A stretch of DNA of 64,000 bases from Bacillota bacterium (lineage in GTDB: Bacteria; Bacillota; Clostridia; Christensenellales; SZUA-584): assembly GCA_023461435.1 (NCBI GenBank), contig JAEYLC010000027.1, forward strand, positions 29,156-93,155. The letters are read 5' to 3'. Positions 23,485 to 32,648 of the stretch are shown piece after piece (position 1 is the first letter of the stretch; every line of letters starts with the position of its first letter). The notes beneath the pieces are model-generated. The model saw only the letters and a list, made by a program, of their open reading frames with translations. It had not been told where the DNA came from and did not search any database. A program made the position numbers and the translations under genes.

Positions 23485-23882
23485 AAAAGCTTAATGTCTT
23501 TATTTCAAGAATCACGCTGTCCTTTACAGTTGCCGTTGTGTTTTCGGCGTGTTTCAATCTGGCGGGCGGGAGCTTCGTATGCGACTGTCGGTTCATTCTT
23601 GAGATGCTTGGACTGGCACTCTGCTTTGGGCTTATTGATACACTGATCAACCGAATCGAATTTCATTCAAAGCCTGTTTATATTTGCATTGAGTTCTCCT
23701 TGATGTATACCTGTTTTCTTGTTTTTGCTCTGCTGGGGCACTGGTTCGGATTGACTATCGAAAATATTCTGCTGTTTTCCTTCGTCTTTTTGTTGTTTTA
23801 TATACTGCTGCATTTTTACGATTATGCGGGCTTACAGGCCAAAGCGCGAGAAATCAACGGAGAGCTCGGGAAACGGAATTAG
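23481..23882 (+). CDS. DUF3021 membrane protein
   Basis: 133 residues with four predicted helices (about 10-30, 35-55, 68-90, 93-112) and a short charged tail. Overlaps the LytTR gene by four bases, the standard DUF3021-LytTR gene pair of Bacillota. Probably a membrane partner or antagonist of the regulator. The next gene starts 10 bases later, so it is the middle of a three-gene operon. Confidence 0.85.
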   Translation: MKKLNVFISRITLSFTVAVVFSACFNLAGGSFVCDCRFILEMLGLALCFGLIDTLINRIEFHSKPVYICIEFSLMYTCFLVFALLGHWFGLTIENILLFSFVFLLFYILLHFYDYAGLQAKAREINGELGKRN

Positions 23883-23892
23883 GAGGGACCTT

Positions 23893-24492
23893 ATGTACTT
23901 TTTTGGTGATACTTATTTTGAAAGCTCGATTTTCAAAACCATCTTTCAAATTATTTTCTCGCTGGTATTGGTGACGGAAGTCGTGATATTGATTCTGTCT
24001 GCCAGATGCAGGCATAAGCATCGGGGCACGGGTCAAGACCATGGGTCCATGCTGCTGGTCATTATCGGATTTTGGGCTGCCATTGCTGTCAATCCCGTTT
24101 GTGTTCGCCTGTTTCCATGGATTTTGCCTGATGGTTTTTTCTGGACGGGAATGGGCATGGCGGCGCTGGGTGTTGTCATCCGGGTCACCGCAGTTCACAG
24201 ATTGGGCGAATTTTTCACGTTATCCGTTCAAACAAATGAAAAGCAAGCCATAGTGAATACCGGGATTTACAAACTTCTGCGCCATCCTGCTTATGCCGGC
24301 AGTGTATTGACCCTTTGGGGTATTTCTTTGGCGTTCCGTTCACCGGTGGGGCTGGCTGCCGTTCTGGTCATCACGGCGGCTATTTACGGCTACCGCATCA
24401 CAATAGAAGAGAAGACGATGGAAAACGTTTTTGGCGAAGCCTATTGCGAGTATGAAAAAAAGACATGGAGACTGATACCGTTTATTTGGTGA
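23893..24492 (+). CDS. Isoprenylcysteine methyltransferase-like (ICMT/PEMT) membrane protein
   Basis: About 199 residues with five hydrophobic segments. The C-terminal half has the ICMT/PEMT pattern: VNTGIYKLLRHPAYAGSVLT, then EEKTMENVFGEAYCEYEKKT, which in the family binds S-adenosylmethionine. AGGAGG lies just before ATG 23893; earlier in-frame codons overlap DUF3021. It probably methylates a small lipid or carboxylate. Last gene of the LytTR operon. Confidence 0.85.
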   Translation: MYFFGDTYFESSIFKTIFQIIFSLVLVTEVVILILSARCRHKHRGTGQDHGSMLLVIIGFWAAIAVNPVCVRLFPWILPDGFFWTGMGMAALGVVIRVTAVHRLGEFFTLSVQTNEKQAIVNTGIYKLLRHPAYAGSVLTLWGISLAFRSPVGLAAVLVITAAIYGYRITIEEKTMENVFGEAYCEYEKKTWRLIPFIW

Positions 24493-24556
24493 ATTTGATC
24501 GTTGAAGTTATCGCCCGGAGCGCTTCTTCCAATTCGTCTTTTGTGTAATCTTCCAT
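24482..24556 (-). pseudogene. Truncated N-terminal remnant of a small clostridial protein
   Basis: A minus-strand frame of 24 codons starts at ATG 24556 behind AAGGGGGA and reads MEDYTKDELEEALRAITSTI before diverging to a stop at 24482. The opening matches, from memory, a family of about 60-residue Bacillota proteins starting like YTKEELEEALRAIxSTISKCEK. Here the match breaks after STI, as if the rest were deleted, and the end overlaps the ICMT gene. It may still be translated. The family identity is recalled, not searched. Confidence 0.4.
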
Positions 24557-24611
24557 GAAGTCCCCCTTGATTCACATCCCCCAAAAAGCATTAAGTCTTT
24601 GGGGATCTGCA

Positions 24612-25319
24612 TTAAACACGTTTCATCAATTCGATTTGAAGCTCCCGTTCTTTTCTGACTTCATCGAGATTGCCCGGATACATAAGATTGATCACCTTGA
24701 CCGCATAGTCCGACGCGATCAGGGCATGACGCTTCACATGGGGCGTCGCGGCCACCTGCCCCATCACCCGCAGCGCTTTTTCTTTGACAGGGTCCTTTTC
24801 TTTGCGCGCAAGCTCGTGCATCAGGAATGCCGCATCTCTCGCCTCCTGAAACTTGGCATCGCCGTCCTGCCACCGTCGGTTGACGCTGTAGCACACTTCG
24901 ATTGTTTCATCTATTGATATATCGGTCAATTGCAGTATGTGATCCGCGAGCAGCAGGCTGTACCTTGAGACATTCCGATGGGTTTTTGTATCAAACACAT
25001 CAATGAGCTTGCTTTTCAGTTCCGGGATATCGTCGAGCTTTTTGACGATGTTGACATCCTCTAGATTGCTGCCTTTTTTGCTTTTTTCCCGGCGCGCTGT
25101 CAGAATCTCAAAGCTTTGGGCGTCGATCGAGATGACGAACCCGTCCCCGCGCACATTCCATTGCTTATCCGTCCGGGTGATCGTTTCCGGGTTTTCGATT
25201 GCCCGTTTGCACCATGCGGCGACATCCCCGGTATCGAGCCCCAGATTTTTTTGGATTCGCTTAATGGCGGCTTCTGTGATGTGCACTTTATCGAGATTAT
25301 CCATTAGATTGTTGCTCAT
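24612..25319 (-). CDS. DUF3781-like plus Imm5-like fusion protein
   Basis: 235 residues. The first half (WCKRAIENPETITRTDKQWN, GDGFVISIDAQSFEILTARR) resembles DUF3781. The second half (about 115-220: YSLLLADHILQLTDI, VCYSVNRRWQDGDAKFQEARDAAF, AATPHVKRHALIASDYAVKV) resembles the Imm5-type putative immunity protein family, an alpha-helical A/H-rich fold. No toxin gene is adjacent. A role in stress or immunity is conjecture. GGAGGTATACG lies before the ATG. Confidence 0.6.
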   Translation of the reverse strand: MSNNLMDNLDKVHITEAAIKRIQKNLGLDTGDVAAWCKRAIENPETITRTDKQWNVRGDGFVISIDAQSFEILTARREKSKKGSNLEDVNIVKKLDDIPELKSKLIDVFDTKTHRNVSRYSLLLADHILQLTDISIDETIEVCYSVNRRWQDGDAKFQEARDAAFLMHELARKEKDPVKEKALRVMGQVAATPHVKRHALIASDYAVKVINLMYPGNLDEVRKERELQIELMKRV

Positions 25320-25340
25320 CGTATACCTCCCGAATGCTTA

Positions 25341-26471
25341 TCAACCGATGCCGCCGCTGCGCCACAATGCGATAAGAAGGTCGGCCATGCGGCCATAGCT
25401 TTTCACGCCGTCCTGCTGCATGTTGGCTTTGAGGTACGTGTTATTGACCTGCGTCACAGCTTCGCTGACCTCGCTCTCATACTGCGCCCAGTAATTGCCG
25501 TTCGCCTGCAAATCGGCATTAATGCCGCTTGAATAGGCGCCGCGCAGCTCAAAATACCTGTCGGAATCCGCGCCGTACAGCGCGTTCATCGCATGGATCA
25601 GCGCGAGCATCGTGCCCGAATAGCGCATCGACACATCATCCGAATACGACAGCACGTAATAGGCGAGGAAGTTGGCTTCGTCCTCACGCGCGAACCCGCG
25701 CTGATGCCCCTCCTCATGCGTGCACGACGACACGAAAAGCAGATCCGGCGCGTCGATGTTCACGTTGGCTTCGGCGGTGAAAGGGAAATAGACGCCGCAT
25801 AAAAACGACCATGACATGCCCTGAGAATAAAGCACGGGCTTGGCGCGCCCGTAGCTGCCGCCGAGGAAGCTGTGGCCGGTCAGCTTTGCCGCGTTGTTGT
25901 ACTCAACCGGAATGCGAATCATGATATCCGTCTTGGAAAGGTCGGGCGCGAACACGCCTTCGCTGTTTTCGGGAACCTCGGCGCGCAGCGCGTTGGCCTG
26001 ACTGATCAGCGCCTCGCAGGTGGAATAAAGCTCGTCCACCGTGGCGGGGGAGGCGTCGAGCCCGAGCGAGGCGCTTAATGGCTCGCGCGCGTAGTTGAAG
26101 CCCCAGAGCCCCACGAACAGTGCGTAGACCATCGACACGGCGCTCAGCAGTATGATCATCCGTGTGACCAGCGCCTGCCACCATTGGCGCTTTAAGCGTA
26201 TTGCCGCGATGATCATGAGAACAATATAGACCGCGAGCGCGAGAATAAACGCATAGAGCAGCAGCTCGGCGAGAGAGAAGGGCAGCAGCCCCGTGAGCGT
26301 GGAGAGACCTTGCGCGATCACGGGATAGACGCCGCGCGAATAGACCGCTTCGGTGAAGGACGGCCACACGAACGACAGGCGGAAAAGCGCATAGAACACC
26401 GGCCCGGGCAACAGCCAGAGCAGCTTTAAAAGGGTGGACTTAAGACCAAACGGAGCGGATTCCCTGTTCAT
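25341..26471 (-). CDS. DUF3810 membrane protein, putative zinc peptidase
   Basis: About 376 residues. Three N-terminal helices (to about residue 125) precede an extracytoplasmic domain with SCTHEEGHQRGFAREDEANF, a zinc-protease-like HExxH variant (HEEGH) plus a downstream Glu. LGGSYGRAKPVLYSQGMS is also typical of DUF3810. Function unknown; peptidase activity is suggested by the motif only. ATG 26471 behind GAGG is preferred to GTG 26483, which overlaps that site. It is followed by the DUF3781/Imm5-like gene after 21 bases, so they may be cotranscribed. Confidence 0.82.
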   Translation of the reverse strand: MNRESAPFGLKSTLLKLLWLLPGPVFYALFRLSFVWPSFTEAVYSRGVYPVIAQGLSTLTGLLPFSLAELLLYAFILALAVYIVLMIIAAIRLKRQWWQALVTRMIILLSAVSMVYALFVGLWGFNYAREPLSASLGLDASPATVDELYSTCEALISQANALRAEVPENSEGVFAPDLSKTDIMIRIPVEYNNAAKLTGHSFLGGSYGRAKPVLYSQGMSWSFLCGVYFPFTAEANVNIDAPDLLFVSSCTHEEGHQRGFAREDEANFLAYYVLSYSDDVSMRYSGTMLALIHAMNALYGADSDRYFELRGAYSSGINADLQANGNYWAQYESEVSEAVTQVNNTYLKANMQQDGVKSYGRMADLLIALWRSGGIG

Positions 26472-26557
26472 ATGCGTCCTCACAAGTATATGGTTGTATC
26501 ACGGTATATGTTATTGTATACAGCCGAGAGGCATCCGGTCAAATGTAAATTTAAGGC

Positions 26558-27253
26558 TTACCGGCGGTGTGCTTCCTTGGAGTCCTTGTAATACCGTCGC
26601 AGCCGCACCAGACTGGTGATCCAAAGTATGATGACGAACGGCACGAGCAGCAGCGAAATGAGCGGCATATCCGTCATCAGTATAAAATCAAAGGTGCCGT
26701 GAAGGATCGCCGGTATGATCAGAGATTTTCTCATATAGCTGACGCATCGCCCGGGTTCGTTGCAAAAACGCGCCATTGCAAGGTAATAGCCCATCGTGAT
26801 GCCGAGCAGCATATGCGCGGGCACGCTGAGTATCGCGCGGGTGATCCAGATACCGGGCACGGCTGCGGAATAGTTGATAATATAGAATATGTTTTCAAAC
26901 GTCGCGAACCCGAGCGCGGCGATGCTGCAGTAGATGATGCCGTCCATTTTTTCATTGAAGGCGGGCTGGTTGAACGCGTGGCGCAGCACCACGCGGCGTT
27001 TGAAGAATTCTTCGGAAAGGCCGATCACGACGAACGCTTCAAAAAGCAGGCCGAAAAGCCCGCTGAATATGTTGAGGCGTTGCCCGATAGTTTCGGCGAT
27101 GATCGTCGGAATCGTGGCGAGCATGCCGAACAGGAACACCTTGACGAGCAGCCGCTTGGGTTCCTTGTCGTAACGGTCGAAAAACAGTATAAACAGTGTG
27201 AAAACGAGGCCCGGCAGCACGGCCGACAGTATCATCCAGACAAGATTCATCAA
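26558..27253 (-). CDS. prsW: PrsW-family intramembrane metalloprotease
   Basis: 231 residues with about eight helices. Family motifs are visible: an N-terminal FFDRYDKEPKRLL, IGLSEEFFKR (catalytic Glu pair), FATFENIFYI, VPAHMLLGITMGY and a C-terminal HGTFDFIL (His). In Bacillus PrsW starts degradation of the anti-sigma factor RsiW; no such pair is seen here, so the substrate is open. Divergent from the valS T-box promoter. Confidence 0.88.
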   Translation of the reverse strand: MMNLVWMILSAVLPGLVFTLFILFFDRYDKEPKRLLVKVFLFGMLATIPTIIAETIGQRLNIFSGLFGLLFEAFVVIGLSEEFFKRRVVLRHAFNQPAFNEKMDGIIYCSIAALGFATFENIFYIINYSAAVPGIWITRAILSVPAHMLLGITMGYYLAMARFCNEPGRCVSYMRKSLIIPAILHGTFDFILMTDMPLISLLLVPFVIILWITSLVRLRRYYKDSKEAHRR

Positions 27254-27318
27254 GCACCGTCCGTATACGTAGTAGTCCTATTATATCACTACGCTTTGTC
27301 TTCGCAAATTATTTTGAG

Positions 27319-27347
27319 TTGACAGCGCAAAAACACTATATTATAAT
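27319..27347 (+). promoter_or_regulatory. Consensus SigA promoter of valS
   Basis: TTGACA (27319-27324), exactly 17 bases, TATAAT (27342-27347): a full-consensus promoter. The start of transcription would be about 27354, at the head of the T-box leader. Confidence 0.9.
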
Positions 27348-27357
27348 TTTTCCAATG

Positions 27358-27590
27358 CAAAGACAAAGAGGAGTAGCGTAGCAGCGCTTGGCTTAGAGAG
27401 GAGCTTCACCGGCTGAAAGGGCTCTGCAAGGCAGCGTGCGCGAAGTCGCTTTGGAGCACTTGCGGTGAAATATGAGTAACCGCGGGCGTGAGCCGCGCGT
27501 TAAGCGGAGTAAGAGCGAGCCGCCAAGGCGGTTCGAATCAAGGTGGTACCGCGGTTTTCCGTCCTTCTATCGGACGGTTTTTTTATTTTG
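27358..27590 (+). promoter_or_regulatory. Valine T-box leader (tRNA-sensing riboswitch)
   Basis: The T-box sequence AAGGTGGTACCGCGG is complete at 27540-27554, just before a terminator. Stem I features are visible: AGAGAGG near 27396 and GGCTGAAA near 27412. The specifier follows GAA in CGAAGTCG: GTC at 27445-27447, a valine codon. Uncharged tRNA-Val should pair with the specifier and T-box and favour the antiterminator, switching valS on. The gene downstream confirms the assignment. Confidence 0.95.
27559..27584 (+). terminator. T-box-controlled terminator
   Basis: CCGTCC/GGACGG stem with a 7-base loop followed by seven T; the 5' side overlaps the antiterminator region. Confidence 0.9.
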
Positions 27591-27593
27591 TAC

Positions 27594-27716
27594 GCCTTCC
27601 CCCTGGGGGGAAGGTGGCGCGAAGCGCCGGATGAGGGGACGCTTAGTGACACGAACACACCTCATCAGTCGCCTGTTGGCGACAGCTTCCCCTCCTAGGA
27701 GAAGCCTCATCATTGT
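27594..27716 (+). repeat. Intergenic repeat element, copy 1
   Basis: Contains CTTCCCCC/GGGGGGAAG, GGCGCGAAGCGCC and a CAGTCGCCTGTTGGCGACAG hairpin core. The same core recurs at about 57600 and 63540 and in related form at 50810 and 51000. It lies between the T-box terminator and valS, so it forms part of the antiterminated transcript. Confidence 0.7.
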
Positions 27717-27766
27717 GAAATAAAACAAAAAATGCAGCGCTGCATGAAGAGATAACGGAGGAGACT

Positions 27767-30397
27767 ATGGCAAAACAACTGGAAAAGGTATACGACCCGA
27801 AGGAAGTGGAACAAAGACTCTACGACGAGTGGGAAAGCAAGGGCTACTTTCACGCGCAGGTCAACGAAGATAAAAAGCCGTTCACCATCGTGATACCGCC
27901 GCCCAACATCACGGGGCAGCTTCACATGGGGCACGCGCTTGATAACATGATGCAGGACGCGATCATCCGCACCAAACGCATGCAGGGCTATGAAGCGCTC
28001 TGGCTGCCGGGCACCGACCACGCGAGCATCGCGACAGAGGTCAAGATCGTCGATAAGCTCAAGGAGGAAGGCACCTCCAAGGAGGAACTCGGGCGCGAGA
28101 AATTCTTGGAGCGCGCGTGGGAATGGAAGAAGCAGTACGGCGGTCGCATCGTGCAGCAGCTTCGAAAGCTCGGGTCTTCGTGCGACTGGGAGCGCGAGCG
28201 CTTCACGATGGACGAGGGCTGCAACCGCGCCGTTAACGAATTCTTCGTGCGGCTTTATAACAAAGGATTGATTTACAAGGGCGACCGCATCATCAACTGG
28301 TGCCCCGACTGCCGCACCGCGCTCAGTGACGCGGAGGTGGAATACGCGGAGCACGATTCGCACCTGTGGCATTTTCGGTATCCGGCGGAGGATGGGGGCG
28401 AGGGCATCGTCGTCGCGACCACGCGGCCCGAAACGATGCTCGGCGACACCGCCGTGGCCGTGAACCCAAAGGACAGGCGCTACACGCATCTTGTGGGCAA
28501 GAATGTGATACTGCCGATCATGAACCGACCGATCCCCGTGGTGGCGGACGAATACGTGGATATGGAGTTTGGCACGGGCGCCGTGAAGATCACGCCCGCG
28601 CACGACCCGAACGACTTTGAGGTGGCCGAGCGTCACAGCCTGCCGATCATCCGCGTGCTCGACGACGGCGGCACGATCAACGCGTTCGGCGGCAAATATG
28701 AGGGCGTTTACAAGGACGACGCGAGAAAGCAGATCGTGGATGAGATGCAGGCTTTGGGGCTGCTCGTCAAGATCGAGGACCATAAGCACAATGTGGGCCA
28801 CTGCTACCGCTGCGACGCGACGGTGGAGCCGATCGTTTCCAAACAGTGGTTCGTCGCGATGAAAACGCTCGCCGAGCCCGCGATTCAGGCGGTGCGGACG
28901 GGCGACATCAAGCTCGTGCCGACGCGCAGCGAAGCTGTGTATTACAACTGGATGGAGAACATCCGCGATTGGTGCATATCGCGCCAGCTTTGGTGGGGAC
29001 ACCGCATTCCCGCGTGGACGTGCGGCCACTGCCACACGATGACGGTTGCGACCGAAGCGCCCGACAACTGCCCGAACTGCGGCTCTGATAATCTGCAGCA
29101 GGACGAAGACGTGCTCGATACATGGTTCAGCAGCGGCCTGTGGCCGTTCTCGACGCTCGGCTGGCCCGACAAAACGCCCGAGCTTGCATATTTCTACCCG
29201 ACGAGTGTGCTCGTGACGGGCTACGACATACTGTTCTTCTGGGTGGCGCGCATGATCATGTCGGGCTTTGAGTGCATGGGCGAAAAGCCGTTTGACTACG
29301 TGAGCATTCACGGCCTCGTGCGCGACGCGCAGGGGCGCAAGATGAGCAAATCACTCGGCAACGGCATTGACCCGCTCGAGGTGATCGACGAATATGGCGC
29401 GGACGCGCTGCGGTTCAGTCTTGCGGCGGGCGTGCGCGTGGGCGGAGATTTGCGGTTCTCAGCCGAGAAGGTATTAAGCGCGCGCAACTTCGCGAACAAG
29501 ATATGGAACGCGGCCCGTTTCGTGCTGATGAACACGGGCGAGGAGATACTGCCAATCGACGAGAAACGCCTCGATATCGCGGACAAATGGATACTCTCGC
29601 GCCTCTCGGATATGGCGGAGGATGTGACCGCGCTGATCGAAAAGTTCGAGCTCGGCATGGCGGCGCAGAAGCTGCACGATTTCTTGTGGAGCGAATACTG
29701 CGACTGGTATATTGAGATGGCCAAGCCGCGCCTCAATTCGGAGGACGAGGCGGATAAACAGACGGCGGTGTCGGTACTGAACACGGTGCTTGAGGGAACG
29801 CTCCAGCTGCTGCATCCGTTTATGCCGTTCATCACCGAAGAAATCTATCAGTCTCTGCCCGGCACGCAGGGCAGCATCATGGTTTCCGCGTGGCCGACGC
29901 CCGGCAAGACGTATGCCGTCGAGGAAAAAGCCATGGCAAACGTGATGGAGCTGATTCGCGGCATCCGCAACATCCGCGCGGAGATGAATGTGCCCGCGGG
30001 CAAGCGCGCGGCGCTTAAAATTCTGGCATCCACTGAGGCGCGCGCCGATTACGAGATGTGCGCCAAATACATCGAGCGCCTCGGCTTTGCGTCGGGCATC
30101 GAATTCATAGCGGATAAATCGGGCGTGCCCGAGAATGCCGTGTCAGTTATCGGCGTGGGCGCGGAGGCGTTTATGCCGCTCGGCGAGCTCATCGATATTG
30201 ATAAGGAGATCGCGCGGCTCAGCGCGGAGGAGTCAAGGCTCGAAAACGAGATCAAGCGCGCGCAGGGCAAGCTTTCAAACCCCGGCTTCACGGAAAAGGC
30301 ACCCGCCGCCGTGGTGCAGGAGGAGCGCGAGAAGCTGAATAATTACCGCGACATGCTGGCCGCTGTCACGCAGAGGAAATCCGAACTGCAGAAATGA
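27767..30397 (+). CDS. valS: Valyl-tRNA synthetase
   Basis: 876 residues, full length for the class I enzyme. HIGH-type motif PPPNITGQLHMGHALDN near 45, the CP1 editing domain with TTRPETMLGDTAVAVNP, and KMSKS at GRKMSKSLGNGIDP. The anticodon-binding domain and C-terminal coiled coil (IDKEIARLSAEESRLENEIK) are present. It charges tRNA-Val and is controlled by the T-box upstream. ACGGAGGAG precedes the ATG. Its stop overlaps the folC start (ATGA). Confidence 0.98.
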   Translation: MAKQLEKVYDPKEVEQRLYDEWESKGYFHAQVNEDKKPFTIVIPPPNITGQLHMGHALDNMMQDAIIRTKRMQGYEALWLPGTDHASIATEVKIVDKLKEEGTSKEELGREKFLERAWEWKKQYGGRIVQQLRKLGSSCDWERERFTMDEGCNRAVNEFFVRLYNKGLIYKGDRIINWCPDCRTALSDAEVEYAEHDSHLWHFRYPAEDGGEGIVVATTRPETMLGDTAVAVNPKDRRYTHLVGKNVILPIMNRPIPVVADEYVDMEFGTGAVKITPAHDPNDFEVAERHSLPIIRVLDDGGTINAFGGKYEGVYKDDARKQIVDEMQALGLLVKIEDHKHNVGHCYRCDATVEPIVSKQWFVAMKTLAEPAIQAVRTGDIKLVPTRSEAVYYNWMENIRDWCISRQLWWGHRIPAWTCGHCHTMTVATEAPDNCPNCGSDNLQQDEDVLDTWFSSGLWPFSTLGWPDKTPELAYFYPTSVLVTGYDILFFWVARMIMSGFECMGEKPFDYVSIHGLVRDAQGRKMSKSLGNGIDPLEVIDEYGADALRFSLAAGVRVGGDLRFSAEKVLSARNFANKIWNAARFVLMNTGEEILPIDEKRLDIADKWILSRLSDMAEDVTALIEKFELGMAAQKLHDFLWSEYCDWYIEMAKPRLNSEDEADKQTAVSVLNTVLEGTLQLLHPFMPFITEEIYQSLPGTQGSIMVSAWPTPGKTYAVEEKAMANVMELIRGIRNIRAEMNVPAGKRAALKILASTEARADYEMCAKYIERLGFASGIEFIADKSGVPENAVSVIGVGAEAFMPLGELIDIDKEIARLSAEESRLENEIKRAQGKLSNPGFTEKAPAAVVQEEREKLNNYRDMLAAVTQRKSELQK

Positions 30398-31509
30398 TTT
30401 ATGTGCACATCGCGGGCACCAACGGAAAAGGGTCGGTGTCCGAATATATGGCTCGGATATTGATGGCGGCGGGGAAGCGCACGGGGTGCTTTACCTCGCC
30501 GCATCTCATTTCGCCCACGGAGCGTATGCGTATCGACGGGCGCAATATCAGTGATAACGAGCTCAAAGCGCTGCTCGAAGAGGTCGCGCAAAAAAAGCTC
30601 GCCGTCAACGATACGCTGTTCGCGGCGTACACGGCGGCCGTAATGCTCTGGTTTGAGCGGCAGGGGGCTGAGTTTGCCGTGATTGAAACGGGCATCGGCG
30701 GACGGCGTGACTCCACCAACGTGATCACGCCGGGTGTGTCCATATTGACACCCATTGACTACGACCACATGGCGATTCTCGGAAACACGCTGACCGAGAT
30801 CGCATACGATAAAAGCGGCATCATCAAGCGCGGTGTGCCCGTCGTGTCCGCCGACCAGCCAGCCGAGGCGATCGCGGTGATTGAGCGGGAAAGCCGCAGC
30901 TTAAACGCACCGCTGACCGTGGTGCCGCGAGTCCGCATCGTATCCGCGTCGCCGCAAGGTCAAGCTTTTGAGCTCGAAGGCCGCGAATACGCGATCCGCA
31001 TGATAGGTCGGCACCAGCCGCAGAACGCGGCGCTTGCAGCGAAGGCCGCGCAGTTGCTCGGCATCGGCGAAGACGCGACTCGTCAGGGGCTTAAGGACGC
31101 GGCGCTCAAATGCCGCGCGCAGTTTGTGCCGGGCCAGCCGGACATACTGCTGGACGGCGCGCATAACGCCGCCGCCGCGCGGGCGCTCTGCGCCGTGCTC
31201 GGCGATTATTTCGTGGACAGAGAAAAGGTGCTGCTTTTCGCCTGCATGAAGGACAAGGATTACGCGCCGATGATAAAGGCGCTCGCGCCGTACTTTTACG
31301 AGGTGATCGTGACGACTGTCGGTATGGAGCGCGAGGCCGATCCGGAAGCGCTTTGCGAACAGTTCCGCCGGCACACCGCCTGCGATGTCAACAGGAATAC
31401 GTTGTCTGCGTTCGCGCAGGCGAAGACCGCTGCGCTGGATAAGGGCGCGATGCTCGTCGTCTGCGGCTCGTTTTACCTTGCGGGGATGCTGGAGCCGCTG
31501 ACGGGTTAG
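30394..31509 (+). CDS. folC: Folylpolyglutamate/dihydrofolate synthase, N-terminally short
   Basis: 371 residues versus about 420 usual. It has the P-loop VHIAGTNGKGSVSEYMA, TSPHLISPTERMRIDG, IETGIGGRRDSTNVITP, DYDHMAILGNTLTEIAYDK and the C-terminal DILLDGAHN. It adds glutamate to folates with ATP. The first 35-40 residues that normally precede the P-loop are absent: the ATG overlaps the valS stop by four bases and upstream sequence is valS. The missing helix may be dispensable. The valS-folC order is common in Bacillota. Confidence 0.93.
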   Translation: MIYVHIAGTNGKGSVSEYMARILMAAGKRTGCFTSPHLISPTERMRIDGRNISDNELKALLEEVAQKKLAVNDTLFAAYTAAVMLWFERQGAEFAVIETGIGGRRDSTNVITPGVSILTPIDYDHMAILGNTLTEIAYDKSGIIKRGVPVVSADQPAEAIAVIERESRSLNAPLTVVPRVRIVSASPQGQAFELEGREYAIRMIGRHQPQNAALAAKAAQLLGIGEDATRQGLKDAALKCRAQFVPGQPDILLDGAHNAAAARALCAVLGDYFVDREKVLLFACMKDKDYAPMIKALAPYFYEVIVTTVGMEREADPEALCEQFRRHTACDVNRNTLSAFAQAKTAALDKGAMLVVCGSFYLAGMLEPLTG

Positions 31510-31510
31510 C

Positions 31511-31735
31511 GGCAATCCTTCGTCACGCTTCGCGTGCCACCTCCTTTATAGGAGGCTAGATATCACGAATTGTAGGGATCGACCCCTGTGTCGATCCGAA
31601 TGGAGTATGTCGATCCGAAGAGCAATCCTCCGTCACGATGACGTGTCCCCTCCTTTCAAAAGGAGGCTCGGTATACGCGTCGAATAGGCTCCTTTGAAAA
31701 GGAGCTGGCAGCGATGCTGACTGAGGATTGATCTC
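31511..31735 (+). repeat. Intergenic repeat element, copy 2
   Basis: This non-coding stretch holds several hairpins (CACCTCCTTTATAGGAGG, CTCCTTTCAAAAGGAG, GGCTCCTTTGAAAAGGAGC) and ends TGACTGAGGATTGA, which recurs at 63611-63624. GTAGGGATCGACCCCTGTGT parallels a segment near 50781. It is mosaic and no gene is visible. Confidence 0.65.
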
Positions 31736-31835
31736 ATAAGGCAATTAGCGGCAATCCAGTGGCAAAGAAGATTAATACGGATTTCAACACGCTTCTGCGG
31801 CGTGTAAAGCTTATAGAATATAAGAGGCCAAGACT

Positions 31836-32639
31836 ATGAAAGAACAAAGAATCATCGATACGCACGCGCACGTGTTCCCCGAGCCGATACGGCAAAAGGC
31901 GGTGGAAGCCATCGGCCGCTTTTACGATATCCCGATGTACGGGGAAGGGTCGCCGGAGGATCTGCTTTTTCGCGGCAGCCCGTTTCATGTGGTGAAATAT
32001 GTCGTCAATTCGGCGGCAACGACGGCGGATCAGGTGCAGGCGATTAACCATTATATCAAAACCGTGCAGGACAGCGACAGTCGCTTCATCGGCTTCGGCA
32101 CGATCCATCAGGACACGCTGCATCCGGGCAAGGTGATCAATGAGGTCATCGCGCTCGGTCTGCACGGCATCAAGCTGCATCCCGATTTTCAGAAGTTCGA
32201 TATCGACGATCCCAAGCTTTTTGCAATCTATGAGGCGATGGCCGGTCGGCTGCCGCTGCTCATCCACATGGGCGACGAGCGCTCGGACGCGTCGTCTCCC
32301 GCGAGGCTTTTAAGCGTGATCAAAAGGTTCCCGTCGCTGACCGTGATCGCGCCGCACCTCGGCGGGTATTCAAGGTGGGACGAGGCGCTCAAGACGATCA
32401 TCGGGCGCGATATTTACATCGATACCTCAAGCGCGCTCGCGTTCATGCCGCCCGAGAAAGCGGTGGGGATCATCCGCGCCCACGGCATCGATAAGGTGCT
32501 GTTCGGCAGCGACTACCCGATGTGGCTGCATAAGGACGAGCTGGAGCGTTTCTTCGCACTCGGGTTCTCGGACGACGAAAACGAAAAAATACTCTACGGC
32601 AACGCCGCAAAGCTGCTCGGCATTGAGGACGAAGAATAG
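31836..32639 (+). CDS. Amidohydrolase-family metal-dependent hydrolase
   Basis: 267 residues of the amidohydrolase-2 (TIM-barrel, ACMS-decarboxylase-like) family: N-terminal metal motif DTHAHVFPE, GLHGIKLHPDFQKFDIDDP (Lys/His), PLLIHMGDERSD, TVIAPHLGG and C-terminal LFGSDYPMW (metal Asp). It probably hydrolyses or decarboxylates a small molecule; substrate unknown. Stands alone after the repeat region. Confidence 0.87.
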   Translation: MKEQRIIDTHAHVFPEPIRQKAVEAIGRFYDIPMYGEGSPEDLLFRGSPFHVVKYVVNSAATTADQVQAINHYIKTVQDSDSRFIGFGTIHQDTLHPGKVINEVIALGLHGIKLHPDFQKFDIDDPKLFAIYEAMAGRLPLLIHMGDERSDASSPARLLSVIKRFPSLTVIAPHLGGYSRWDEALKTIIGRDIYIDTSSALAFMPPEKAVGIIRAHGIDKVLFGSDYPMWLHKDELERFFALGFSDDENEKILYGNAAKLLGIEDEE

Positions 32640-32648
32640 CTTGGCCGC

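Noticed and set aside
27500..27556. GGTTCGAATC box suggesting a tRNA
   Set aside because: The surrounding sequence does not fold into a cloverleaf and is part of the valS T-box leader; the T-box motif and terminator explain it.
27710..29311. 533-residue minus-strand reading frame
   Set aside because: Antisense of valS with low-complexity Arg/His/Val composition; the valS frame has all synthetase motifs.
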